Shown here piece after piece: positions 35,235 to 46,040 of a stretch of DNA of 64,000 bases. This stretch comes from Wurfbainia villosa (lineage: Eukaryota; Streptophyta; Magnoliopsida; Zingiberales; Zingiberaceae), in the NCBI GenBank assembly GCA_025175895.1, contig CM046000.1, positions 69,840,720 through 69,904,719 on the forward strand, written 5' to 3'. The first letter of the stretch is position 1, and every line of letters starts with the position of its first letter. Made by a program: the position numbers and the translations under genes. The notes under the pieces were generated by a model. That model searched no databases. It saw only the letters and a program-made list of their open reading frames with translations, and was not told the origin of the DNA.

Positions 35235-36030
35235 AATGCATGATGGCCGAATGGTCCATAGGGTCTTCTAGGGTTATCTTTTAACCTAATTCATTTCATA
35301 TAACAACAACCTAATTCATTTCATATAACAACAACTTCATTTGCATATAACATATGGATTAAAACTTCATTTGTTCACCCCAAAACCTAGGTTGGCCGAA
35401 TGGTCTAAGTAGGGTTTTTTAGGGTTAACCTTTAACCTAATTCATTTCATATAACAACAACCTAATTCATTTCATATAACAACAACGTCATTTGCATATA
35501 ACATATGGATTAAAACTTCATTTGTTCACCCCAAAACCTAGGTTGGCCGAATGGTCCAAGTAGGGTTTTTAGGGTTAACCTTTAACCTAATTCATTTCAT
35601 ATAACAACAACCTAATTCATTTCATATAACAACAACTTCATTTGCATATAACATATGGATTAAAACTTCATTTGTTCACCCCAAAACCTAGGTTGGCCGA
35701 ATGGTCCAAGTAGGGTTTTTAGGGTTAACCTTTAACCTAATTCATTTCATATAACAACAACCTAATTCATTTCATATAACAACAACTTCATTTGCATATA
35801 ACATATGGATTAAAACTTCATTTGTTCACCCCAAAACCTAGGTTGGCCGAATGGTCCAAGTAGGGTTTTTAGGGTTAACCTTTAACCTAATTCATTTCAT
35901 ATAACAACAACCTAATTCATTTCATATAACAACAACTTCATTTGCATATAACATATGGATTAAAACTTCATTTGTTCACCCCAAAACCTAGGTTGGCCGA
36001 ATGGTCCAAGTAGGGTTTTTAGGGTTAACT
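35235..36030. repeat. 150-bp tandem repeat in F
   Basis: GGTTGGCCGA recurs at 35391, 35541, 35691, 35841 and 35991, exactly 150 bp apart, with nearly identical units between; a degenerate unit precedes at about 35248. Each unit contains two copies of TTCATTTCATATAACAACAA. Confidence 0.95.
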
Positions 36031-36872
36031 TTTGCCCTAATCCATCTTAATCCTAACATCATCATATAGTTACAAAAACATGGCATAGAGCTTCATTAGA
36101 ACCTAAAATCATGGCATGGCGAATAGGCTCTAGGGGCTATTAGGGTTAGCTTCTAACCTAATCCTTTTTTTTTCCATGTTAACATCATCATATACCTCCT
36201 AAACTTAGCATACAACTTCATTGATAAACTAAAACATAGCTTAGTTAGATATAACATATAGATTTTCTTTTACAAACATCAAACGAAACTACTCGTATGC
36301 AGGTGAGGGATACTTACATCCTTCTCTTTGCTTTGGGTGGGGAAGATAACCTAAAGAACCAACCTAGCCTTTGCTTTCTTGCTTGGATGAGGTTCGGCCA
36401 AAAGAGGGAAATGGAGAGGGAGAGAATTCGGTGAGAAGAAGAAGAAGAAGAAGAGAGGAAGTGGCAAATTAGAACCTTCCCTCTTCTTTATAAAGGGAGG
36501 AAGAGAAGTTTCTCTTCTCTTCTTCCATGCCTCTTCATTTGCCTTTATCACACTTATCTATAATCCCCCCCTTCCTCTAATGATAATATCCTATTGGGCT
36601 TCTGGTTAGTGGGTGTATCTATAGGGTTTGGCTATCTCTAGAGGTTTGGAGTTCAATTCCTAGGTCTTGCATCCATTTTTGCCTTATTTTCTTTTGTTTT
36701 GGAAAAGGCCCACCCAAGGCCCATGATCATCAAGCCAAAAATTTCCTGTAAAATTGCTGCCAAGAGTTAAGTTGGACTACAGCGATTCGGGATCCGACGT
36801 GTTCGGAGTTGTAGTGATGGCGCATTGCCAAGGGCGTGATCGTGGTGGCGCTAACGGAAGAAATCATCCCTC

Positions 36873-36880
36873 TATAAAAA
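36873..36880 (+). promoter_or_regulatory. TATA box of the C 3' LTR
   Basis: TATAAAAA in CTCTATAAAAAGAGAGGG; conserved at 52921-52928 in C2, absent from the C 5' LTR. Confidence 0.65.
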
Positions 36881-37299
36881 GAGAGGGTGTGAGCCTTTGA
36901 GAGGCTAATGCTTATGCTCCAAGTGATCTTCCTAGTGCCCCACAAGCTCTAAACTCTTCTTACTTGTTTTTACTCCATTCTTATTGTAAGAAGAGTGATC
37001 TTGATTGTAAAGGTTACCTCCACCTAGCTTGGTGCAAAGGAGAGACCAATAGTGATTGGCTTTGGAAAAGTGATTCACCTCGGACGAATCGGGATCGTGG
37101 ATTAGCGGCGTAGCCGTGAACCACGTTACATCTTCTTTGTTAGCGTTTGTATTTTCGTTTATTGCTTTGTCTTTATTGTTTATGCTTCCACTTGCGCTAA
37201 CGATTGTATAGATGAGCAAACGAACGAGAGAATTCCGACATCCATCATAAGAAGGCTATTCACCCCCCTCTAGCCGGCCGTTCGATCCCCTACACTAGA

Positions 37300-37871
37300 T
37301 CCAATGGATGAAAACAAAACTATAGATCCAAGGTAGAGATTAAATCTCTAGATCCGACGGTAGAGATTAAATCTCTAGATCCGACGATTGAGATTAAATC
37401 CCTAGAACCAATGGTGTAGATTAAAACAAGACTTATCCCTAACTCTATAAAAGGAGAGGAGGGGGTGGGCGGCAAGAAGAATCCCATTAGAGATAGGATT
37501 AGGGCTAAGGTGGGTGGCAAGCTTGGAGATTAGGGTTAGGGAGTTGGCGGCACCAAATAAGGAAAGCTTTTCCTTATCTTCTTCTTCTTCCTTGGTGGCC
37601 GGTGCCCATACATCCCTTCCCTCCCTTGGCCGGTGTCCAAAGCTAGCTCTTCTCCTCTCCTTGGCCGGTGGAAACAAGGCTTAGGGTCCTCCTTTGGAGC
37701 TCTTGGTCGGCATCCATCCTTCTCATCCCTTTTCTTTGTTGGTCGGCGGCAATCATCTTGCTTGTTGCTTGTTGGTTGACTAAAGGAAGGAGAAGGGTCT
37801 TGTTTCTATACTTCCTCTTGTTCGGAGCGAGCAAGGAAGGAAGATTGGTGATCTAGGAGCTTCAACTTTGA
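37300..37871 (+). repeat. 3' LTR of element B, right part (truncated)
   Basis: Continues the B LTR after C with TCCAATGGATGAAAACAAAA and the 27-bp repeats; TATAAAAG at 37446-37453. It matches 21795-22365, then stops at 37871 where E begins in inverse orientation. Confidence 0.88.
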
Positions 37872-39752
37872 TGGTAGGGGAAACTTCGCTTCCCCTTGCA
37901 ACTTAGTCTCTTGTTCATGGCGATCCCTTCTACGCCCCCGGATAAAAAAATTTATCCTTGACAAGAGGGATTGCCCAAGCATCCTTGTCATCGTCGTGCT
38001 ATTCGTTTAGAGTAGTCACTTGAACAAACTTTTGTTCAAGCGACCAACCTCTATTCCACGAATAGGCACGGAATAGACGATGCATGGATCACTGGTTTTT
38101 GTGTTTATGTTCGGGGTCCAAGTATATTTAGCCACAAAACAGAATATATATCATGCATATAATTGAAAAACAAATATAAACATGTAACAAATGAAAATAG
38201 AGAATCGATATACCTCTCGATCTTCTATTGTATGACCTTCCTCCTTTCGGACGTCGTGTGGGCCACGATCTACTAAAAGTTGAAGCTCCTAGATCACCAA
38301 TCTTTCTTCCTTACTCATTCCGAGCAAAAGGAAGAATAGAAACAAGACTTTTCTCCTTCCTTTAGCCAACCAACAAGCAACAAGAAAGTTGCTTGCCGCC
38401 GGCCAACAAGGAGAAGGGAGAAGAGATGATTACTGGCCAAGAGCTTCAAGGGAGGACCCTAAGCCTTGGTTCCACCGGCCAAGGAGAAGGAGAAGAGCTG
38501 CTATGGATGCCGGCCAAGGTGAGGAAGGGGTTGTATAGACGCCGGCCACCAAAAGAAGAAGAAGGAGATAAGGAAAAATTTCCTTAATAGGTGTCGCCAA
38601 CTCCAAACCCTAGCCTCCAAGCCTTACCGCCCAAAACCCTAATCCTATCTCTAATTGGATTCTTAGTTACCGCCCACCCCTTGCCCTCCTTTTATAGAGT
38701 TAGGGATAAGCCTTGTTTTAATCTCCACCATTGGTTCTAGGGATTTAATCTCAACCGTCAGATCTAGAGATTTAATCTCAACCATCGGATCTAGAGATTT
38801 AATCTCTACCTTTGGATCTAGAGTTTTGTTTCTATCCATTGGATCTAAGCTTCATGAGGTATTAATAGGCTATAATAGGGACCATGAAGAGGAGTTGGAT
38901 CTTGGCCACCCAATGGATCAAGCCCACATAAAGTCCGATCCATTAATGATAATCCAATCCACTAAAGGATTATCATTGATCAACCTCACCAACCCCCATA
39001 AGTAAATATGGGCCCCATATATTATATGTACATTTTCTCTCCGTGTTTAAGATCTCGAATGTCCGTCGATTAATTAATTAACTGACCATTAATTAATCAA
39101 CATCTAACTCCATGAGTAGTACTACTCAACCTTTTCATCATGCCGAACCAAGTCCACCTGCAAGGTTTACATGATGAACCTTATGAGCTCCTTAAGGGGA
39201 CATCATCATCCTAATATACAGGACACGGTTTCCTCCTATAATCAACGACACACCATATAAATAATATCATTTCCCAACTTACTGAGCCTATCGATTTAAT
39301 CTATAAATCTCGCCCATTGGTAAATCAAAGAGATGAATACTAAGTATATGTGCTCATTATTATATCGGGATTAAGAGTATGTACAATATAATATCTGAGG
39401 TCCGATTCGATTTTGTAGTTAGCAATAAATCGAATCACCTCTAAGTCGGTCCTGCTCAATACACACAAAGTGCACTAGTGTGATTCTATGGTCAAGACAA
39501 ACCAATACCAAATCACACTACAACCATTCCAATGGTTTGTCCAAAGTCATCTCGGTTGTGAGTCTTTACTTATACTTTACAAGGAACCGATAACATGATC
39601 TCCCGTGTGACACCACAGATCATGTTATCTACAATGTAATGTATTAGACAATATGCATAGCCATAAAAATATGCAAACAATGATCTTTTGATTCTTAATT
39701 CAAAATAAAGATGTTCATACAAAAGATAGACTTTTCAGTATACATCCCAACA
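37872..39752 (-). repeat. 3' LTR of element E
   Basis: 1881 bp on the minus strand, from TGTTGGGATGTATACTGAAA (39752) to CCCCTACCA (37872). About five 27-bp repeats lie at 38735-38850 and the inverted TATAAAAG box is at 38689-38696. It serves as the reference for full LTR length in this family. Confidence 0.92.
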
Positions 39753-39763
39753 ATCTCCCGCTT

Positions 39764-40700
39764 ATACTAAAAGACTATGTTATCCTCAAACTGTCATACA
39801 TCTGATCCCCATTCCCTCCACATGCCTATCAAAACCTCTCACCGGAAGGGCCTTAGTGAAAGGATCTGCCAGGTTATCCTCCGATGCAATCGTGGCCACA
39901 ACAACTTCTCCTCTCTTTACGATTTCTCGTATCAGGTGGTACTTGCGCTATATGTGTTTACTTGCCTTATAGGCTCGTGGTTCCTTCGAGTTTGCAACTG
40001 CACCACTATTATCACAATAAATTGTGATAGTTCTGGGAAAACCAGGAATCACATCCAAGTCCATCAGGAAGTTCCTGAGTCACACAGCTTCTTTGGCCGC
40101 CTCAGAGGCTGCTACATACTCACCTTCCATGGTAGAGTCTGTCACGCATTTCTGCTTGACACTCCTCCATACAATGCCTCCACCTCCCAAAGTAAACACA
40201 AAACCTGAGGTAGACTTACTGTTATCCTGTCTGATTGGAAGTCGGAATCCGTGTAACCCACAGGGAGTAATTGGTCTTCCTGGTAAACTAGCATATAATC
40301 CCTAGTCCTTCTCAGGTACTTCAATATATGCTTTATCGCAGTCCAATGTCCCTGTCCTGTATTACTCTGATATCTGCTGACCATGCCCACGACATAGCAG
40401 ATATCTGGTCTCGTACATAGCATCGCATACATGAGGCTTCCTACCACCGAAGCATAAGGAACCGCCTTCATCTCCTCTATCTCCTCAGATATTCTAGGGC
40501 ACATCTCCTTAGATAAAGGAACTTCATGCCTGAAAGGTAGAAAACCCTTCTTGGAGTTCTGCATGCTAAAACGATCCATAATCGTGTCTATGTATGAAGC
40601 TTGGGATAAGCACAACATCTTTTTCCTGCGATCCCTTATAACCTTGATCCCAAGGATGTGTCCCACTTCTCCCAAGTCCTTCATATTAAACTGTTTGGAC
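39764..40700 (-). pseudogene. RNase H and RT end of element E
   Basis: Minus strand. From 40702 the frame gives the RT C-terminal part (SKQFNMKDLGEVGHILG, YASVVGSLMYAMLCTRPDIC) and the RNase H start (VGYTDSDFQSD). A frameshift near 40235 moves RNase H into another frame, where SVKQKCVTDST, AASEAAKEA, IYCDNSGAVANSKEP and LADPFTKALP can be read. A TGA near 40080 replaces the Trp of the family. Confidence 0.83.
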
Positions 40701-41404
40701 AATCATACCCTTACGTCCGATAACATCGTGATATTGTTGCCCATCAACAAAATGTCATCTACGTATAGTACAAGAAATACCACTACGTTTTCGTTATATC
40801 TCTTGTATACACAAGATTCATCCAGACTTTAAATAAATCCATAAGACTGAATTACCTCATCAAAGCGGATGTTCCAAGTCCTCGAAGCTTGCTTCAATCC
40901 ATAAATGGATCGATTAAGCTTACATACAAGATGCTCTTTGCCCTTCACAATGAATCCCTCTGGTTGCTTCATATAGATGTTTTCCTCAAGACTTCCATTA
41001 AGAAAAGCTATCTTGACATCCATCTGCCACCCCTCATAATCCATATGAGCTACTATACATAAGAGAATCGAGATAGACTTAAGCATGACTACCGGCGAAA
41101 AGGTCTCCTCATAATCGATACCCTCTTTCTGAGTATACCCCTTCGCAACAAGCCTCGCTTTGAAGGTCTCAACCTTCCCATCTATTCCTCTCTTTCTTTT
41201 GTAGATCCACTTGCATCCAAATGTTTTTACACCATCAGGTGGTTCTACTAGCTCCCAGACCTGATTTGAATCTATAGATTCAATCTCAGCATTCATTGCA
41301 CTTTGCCAAGATACTGCATCTTTATCTTGGATTGCCTCGTCATATGTCCAGGGATCAGGTTCATGTTCTCCGGGGACCAAATCAGAAGATTCTCCCAAGA
41401 ACAT
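40701..41404 (-). pseudogene. Reverse transcriptase of element E
   Basis: Open for 191 codons from 41404: WELVEPPDG, KARLVAKGYTQKEG, WQMDVKIAFLNG, YGLKQASRTW. Then TAA replaces a CAA seen in B (near 40829), followed by an intact YVDDILL box near 40760 and a TGA replacing Trp near 40706. The frame is otherwise preserved. Confidence 0.86.
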
Positions 41405-42856
41405 GAATCTATCAGGCTATCTAACAACCCTCCCACTACGACGAGGTATCACTTGTGTATCGTCTGTGACACGTGGTGCAGTGACTTGTGGTATATCGTC
41501 TTGTACCGGTGGTACTGAAGAAGTGACTTCCCCTTTTAATTCCTCCAGAACAATTTTACTCTTGGGCTTGTGGCTCATCACATTGTCTTCCTCTAGAAAT
41601 CTAGCATTCGTGCTAATGATCACCCTATGATCTCTAGGACTATAAAACAAACCACCCTTCATTCCTCTACGATAGCCAACGAACATGCGTACTTCTGTAC
41701 GAGATTCCAACTTACCAGCATCTGCCTTTAGCACTTGTGTTGGACTCCCCCAAATCCGAATATGTCTTAGACTAGGCTTTCACCCAGACCACAATTCTGT
41801 GGGAGTAGAAGGCACTAATTTAGATGGAATCAAGTTCAGAATGTACACCGCCGTATCTAGAGCATATCCCCAGAATGAATCTGGCAACTCAGAATAACTC
41901 ATCATCGATCTAACCATCTCCATAAGAGTCATATTCCTTCGCTCTGCTACACCATTCTGCTGGGGTGTGCCAGGTGCAGACAATTGGAATTGAATCCCAA
42001 CCTCTGATAAGTAGTTCCTAAACTCTCCCAAGAGGTACTCACCACCACGATCAGATAACAGTGTCTTGATACTTTTACCTTTACGTTTCTCCACATCAGC
42101 CTTGAATTCTTTGAACTTATCAAAGCAATCAGACTTGTGGCGAATCAAGTAAATGTATCCATATCTCGAATAATCGTCTATAAAAGAGACGAAATACTCA
42201 AAACCACCTCTAGCCTGGATAGACATAGGACCACACAAATCAGAATGAACCAATTCTAACACATCTTTGGCTCTATACCCCTTGGCCTTAAAAGTTCTCT
42301 TGGTCATTTTACCTTCTAAGCAAGATTTGCAGGTTGAGAAATCTTCCACCACTAATAAACCCAGAGGTCAATCAGCTATCAACCTTTGAATTCTGCTTAG
42401 GTTAATATGACCAAGCCTAAGATGCCAAAGATATGTTTGGTTCATCTTCGAAGGTTCTTTTCTCTTATTGGAATTAGAAGATGAGTTATTAACTTCAATT
42501 TGCATAGTAGGAGCTTTTGGTTTAAATGTGTATAAATTTTCTATCAATGCACTCGAACAGATAATGTCCCTATTCCTTTTTATAACAACTCTATCATTAA
42601 AAGAAATAGAATATCCATCCATAAATAATTTAGAAACCAAAATTAAATTCTTTCTAAATAAAGGTACATAAAGGCAATTCTTAAGAACCAAAACTTTATT
42701 TTTCTCAAAAAATAAATGAACGTCTCTCACTACAACAGCCACCACCTTCGTGGCAACGTCCAAGTACACGGTAATCTCCCCCTCAGCCAGTCGTCTGGTT
42801 TCCTAGAACCCCTGCAAAGTATTGCAGACATGATCAGTGGCTCCCGTATCTACACA
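41405..42856 (-). pseudogene. Protease and integrase of element E
   Basis: The protease keeps the canonical CVDTGATDHVCN motif, but a TAG replaces the preceding Trp (TGG in B) and a second TAG lies about 20 codons on (AAG in B). From 42769 the frame is open to 42368; a stop and frameshift separate GAG-pre-integrase (CKSCLEGK) from the core (HSDLCGP, FIDDYSRYGY, SDRGGEYL, PQQNGVAERRN, 42352-41780). The last part (41734-41417) ends at a TAG exactly matching the one at 25789 in B. Confidence 0.86.
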
Positions 42857-43756
42857 CTAGGTGCCGGTAGATAACACCGCTAAACATGTTTCAACCACTA
42901 GACCAAAAGATATACCTTTGTTCTGCTTGTGGTTGGGGTAGTCCTTCTTCCAGTGTCTAGTCTGCTTATAAGGGAAGCACTTGCCTTTCGGCTTCTTCAC
43001 TCCTTCCTGAGTTTCTCCCACCGCCTTCGCCCTAGTTTGTTTCTTCTTCTTCTTGCCTTTTGGCTTAGAAGTAGAAACCTTTTGGGTCACCATGGCATGC
43101 ACCTGAGAACTCTGACAAAATAGCCCCTTTGCCACCTGGAGTTCTGTCAGAAGTTCCGCCAACGAATACAACCTCTTGTTCATGTTGTAGTTGAGCCAAA
43201 AATGCTCAAAACTCCTAGGTAGAGACTAGAGAATGATATTGACCTGGGTTTCCCCATTGATATCAGCTCCGAGGACTTCCAACTCATTCAAATGAGCCAT
43301 CATCTTGAGAACATGATCCCTCACGGGTGTTCCCTCGATCATGGTGGTCGTCATCAAGTTCCTCATGGCTTCCTGCCTTGCAGCCTGATTCTGGTGTCCG
43401 AAAAGCTCTTTGAGATTGAGCATCTTGTCATAAGCAGTGGGCATGGCTTGATGCTGATGTTGTAGTACATTTGACATAGATGCCAAAATGTAACACCGCA
43501 CCATCTCATCGGCCTTTATCTACTTCTTATAACTCTCTTTCTCCTTTTCCCCAGAATCATTTGCAGGCTTAGGAGGGCACTCTTCGAGGAGTACATATTT
43601 GTATTCCTCAGCAGTCAAGACAATGTCAAGATTCCTCTTCCAATCAACATAGTTGGGTCCAGTAAGTTTATTCTCTTTCAGTATTACAGCAAGCGGGTTG
43701 AAAGTCATTTTGAAAGAAAACCTAAGAATCACATAGATCAAAACATTAGATTTCAA
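42857..43756 (-). pseudogene. gag: gag of element E
   Basis: Three open stretches: 43756-43520 (the first methionines are upstream of the real start MTFNPLAVILKENK near 43708), 43504-43226, and 43183-42857. It retains the middle part that B has deleted. The zinc knuckle is decayed (CFPYKQTRHWKKDY): two of three Cys are Tyr. Confidence 0.82.
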
Positions 43757-44016
43757 AAATTATTGATTCCTCAAACAATAAAATTTTAAAATCAACCAAC
43801 ACCTCAAAACACCGAGAATATCGTATGCCACGATAGTGTGGACGTATACGAATTCTACATTTGTAAGAGGAGGTTTTACCCTTTAATTTTACTATCTTGT
43901 CAACCTAACTTTTTGACAAGTAAAATTAATAGTTGGTTCCTCTTTGGCCCTACAAATAAAAGCAGTGACTCCAATGGGGAGGATACTTATATTTGTATCT
44001 ATGTGTTCACCATTAC
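43757..44016 (-). other. Partial leader of element E
   Basis: Inverse complement of about 23575-23870 in the B leader. It breaks off at 44016 where H begins. Confidence 0.78.
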
Positions 44017-44788
44017 TGTCACGCCCGCCCTTTTGCCTAGGGGTCCGGAGGGGCGGCGCATGACGCGACCGTACATACATACATCGTACTACTTACAACG
44101 GAAGACTTTAGACACATTTTTTTCTCTTTCTTTTAAACATAAACATGCATCATCATGTATAGATACTTCTTCTTAACATAGAGCATGCATCATTATTTCA
44201 TAAGTACTTAGTGCTTAGTTCAAGTCCATAAACATCATCATCATAAGGAAACATATATAAGGACATAACGGATCTCCTCCTCCATGCCACTACCACACAC
44301 ACTTGGCCCCTCCTGCTGCTCTCTTTAGTTTATCCATCCCTTACCCTTATCTGCAGTACAAGGGAAAATAAACTATAAGCACATAGGCTTAGTAAGATCC
44401 TGTCCTACTCACAAAAACCATACATCGACATTAAGCATGGCATGTAACATTCATAACATATAAGCAACATAACACGTAGCATAAGTAACATAAGCAACAT
44501 AACACGTAGCATAAGTAACATAAGCAACATAACATGTAACATATATAACATAGCAACATATCATGTACATATATGACATCATCAAACATAACATACAACG
44601 TATGTAACATAGCAACATATATATGACATATCAAACAAAACATGCAACATATATAACATAGCAACATAGCATGTACATATATGACATAATCAAACATAAC
44701 ATACAACGTATGTAACATAGCAACATATATATGACATATCAAACATAACATGCAACATATATAACATAGCAACATAGCATGTACGTAT
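44017..44788 (-). mobile_element. Tekay/Del-type LTR fragment H
   Basis: Minus orientation. The left edge TGTCACGCCCGCCC is the inverted U5 end with its hairpin, as in F and L. It shares GGCTTAGTAAGATCC with F. A block of about 120 bp (CATATATGACATA, AACGTATGTAACATAGCAAC) is repeated within 44555-44788. The candidate TSD is ATTAC (44012-44016); the remaining part lies beyond G. Confidence 0.8.
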
Positions 44789-45821
44789 TGTTGGTGTAGT
44801 AGGCACCTAAGTTGAACCTGAGTTTTGATTATAGCAAACGATACAAAGTTAAGCTCATGTTGTTATCTCACGAGCTGAATTGAGTGTGCAGAAAATTGCT
44901 ATAGCTGGAGCTGAAGGCTAGTGACACCCGGAGGAAGCCGCGGTGGTCGGGCGACACTCAAGTGACTTTGGAGGGAGCCGAAGGAATTGAGTGGAAGGCC
45001 GGAAGCAAAAGCAATACGTAAGTATCGAGGTAAGCTCGTGTGTGTGAGTGTAAGTAAGGTCGTATCCTCGTTACGGGGAAAGACTTAAGCGTAGATCCGA
45101 CCCAAGACATCTCATAGGTGGTCTAGGTCGAGATCGGACGGTCGACGACCGTCGAAATAATGTTTTCTTTAAGCTAACATTGCCTTGCACCAAGATCGAC
45201 CGATCGCTGGCCATCACGGGTGACTACGGCTAGCACTCGATCGATAGCCGGTCGATCATCACCAAATTTCAAGGGGAGTGGTGCTCAAATATGATTGGCT
45301 AGGGTTCCTCTCGAAAAGGGGCTCAAAGGCTATAAAAGGAGGTCCTAACCTAGGGATTTTACAACAATTCTAAGCTTCCAAAAAGCCTCCACAAAGCTAC
45401 AACTCTCCGACAACGAAGTCCTTCCTTTCCGACGTCTAGGTTTAACTTTCTTTATTATTTTTGTACGTCGGTATTAGTTTTTATCAGTTTTTCATCTACT
45501 TTTCCGGAGCTTTTATCGTATACGAGGAGAGGGGGAGTGTCCCTCTACCTCAAGTTTTTGTTCCTTCTTGTATCGATTAACTCCTACCTCTAACGAGGAG
45601 GAGTTCCTTTAGTGCTTTTGCCCTCCGTACGTGGTCAAGGACCACTAGGGCCTTGGAGTAGTAGCCGAAGGCTACGAACCAAGTAAAACATTTGTCTTCT
45701 CTTTATATTGCTTATCTTTTCCGCTGCAAATTAATTATCTACTCAGTTTTTTAACGAACGAAGAGAAAAAAGTTTTTATCGCTATTCACCCCCCCCTTTA
45801 TCGATCCGCTTCGATCCAACA
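44789..45821 (+). repeat. 5' LTR of element G
   Basis: 1033 bp, TGTTGGTGTAGTAGGCACCT ... CTTCGATCCAACA. TATA box TATAAAAG at 45331-45338. It contains a cluster of GATCG/GTCGA motifs at 45125-45265. Confidence 0.87.
45331..45338 (+). promoter_or_regulatory. TATA box of the G LTR
   Basis: TATAAAAG in GGCTATAAAAGGAGG, about 490 bp before the LTR end. Confidence 0.65.
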
Positions 45822-45823
45822 AT

Positions 45824-45835
45824 TGGTATCAAAGT
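45824..45835 (+). other. Primer-binding site of element G, mutated
   Basis: TGGTATCAAAGT, two mismatches from TGGTATCAGAGC, two bases after the LTR. Confidence 0.78.
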
Positions 45836-46040
45836 CGGGGGTTTCAAAGATTTGGTGAAACCACCAATCTAGCCATTTTTACAGATTTATTGTTCTTTTA
45901 ATTCTGTTTATTTCTATTTATTTCTCTTTGTTAAGTTTTCTCCCGCACTACTAATTCAAGACGCGAGTCTTGGTACTTTTTTTTTGTGTTTTTGTCGTTG
46001 CTAGTTTCTTCGTCTTCGTCTCCTTCAGTCTTTTGTTCTA

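Larger units (their letters stand above)
33305..36758 (-). mobile_element. Tekay/Del-type LTR F inside the C 3' LTR
   Basis: It reads in minus orientation as a long gypsy LTR. Its left edge TCACGCCCGCCC matches the inverted U5 end of H and L. Its right edge (AAGCCAAAAATTTCCTGTAA, AATTGCT) matches the inverted LTR start of L but lacks the last about 20 bp. It shares internal landmarks with L, such as GGCTTAGTAAGATCC and CTACTCACAAAA near 33820-33845. No internal region, so a solo or truncated LTR of about 3.45 kb. No clean TSD is visible. Confidence 0.8.
28365..37294 (+). mobile_element. Element C, gag-only LTR retrotransposon
   Basis: LTRs at 28365-29544 and 32621-37294 (the second enlarged by F), starting TGTTAGGGCAATCTCTTGCC and ending CGATCCCCTACA. 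TSD CTAGA at 28360-28364 and 37295-37299; the B 5' LTR shows the empty site CTAGATCCAATGG. Between the LTRs are a PBS, one gag reading frame and about 1.28 kb of noncoding sequence ending in a polypurine tract. No protease, integrase or RT trace exists. C2 has the same plan, so this is a gag-only (TR-GAG type) non-autonomous family. Gag resembles the SIRE-like Gag of G and D. Confidence 0.92.
32621..37294 (+). repeat. 3' LTR of element C, enlarged by F
   Basis: LTR sequence at 32621-33304 and 36759-37294; F lies between. It has the TATA box that the 5' LTR lacks (TATAAAAA, 36873-36880) and ends CGATCCCCTACA before the right TSD. Confidence 0.9.
9607..37871 (+). mobile_element. Ty1/copia element B, split by A and C
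   Basis: The 5' LTR occupies 9607-10434 and 21718-22777, the internal region 22778-27454, and the 3' LTR 27455-28364 and 37300-37871. LTR start TGTTGGGATGTATACT is shared with J and E. A interrupts the 5' LTR and C the 3' LTR; in each case the other LTR of B shows the empty site, confirming both insertions. The left TSD candidate is GATCT (9602-9606). The right end is lost where minus-strand E begins at 37872. Confidence 0.88.
37872..44016 (-). mobile_element. Ty1/copia element E, inverted B-family copy, 5' end lost
   Basis: On the minus strand it comprises a partial leader (44016-43757), gag, protease, integrase, RT, RNase H, polypurine AAGCGGGAGAT (about 39763-39753) and a complete 3' LTR (39752-37872). 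It abuts B tail to tail. It may be an insertion into the B 3' LTR; the 5 bp before it (TTTGA) would be the TSD, but the other copy is not in the window. At its upstream end it meets H. Confidence 0.88.

Noticed and set aside
34160..36030. Regular repeats, considered as a CRISPR-like array
   Set aside because: Units are contiguous tandem copies with no unique spacers, and sit in a plant LTR.
44431..44775. Cys/Tyr-rich minus-strand ORF in H
   Set aside because: Arises from ACATA-type tandem repeats; no protein signature.
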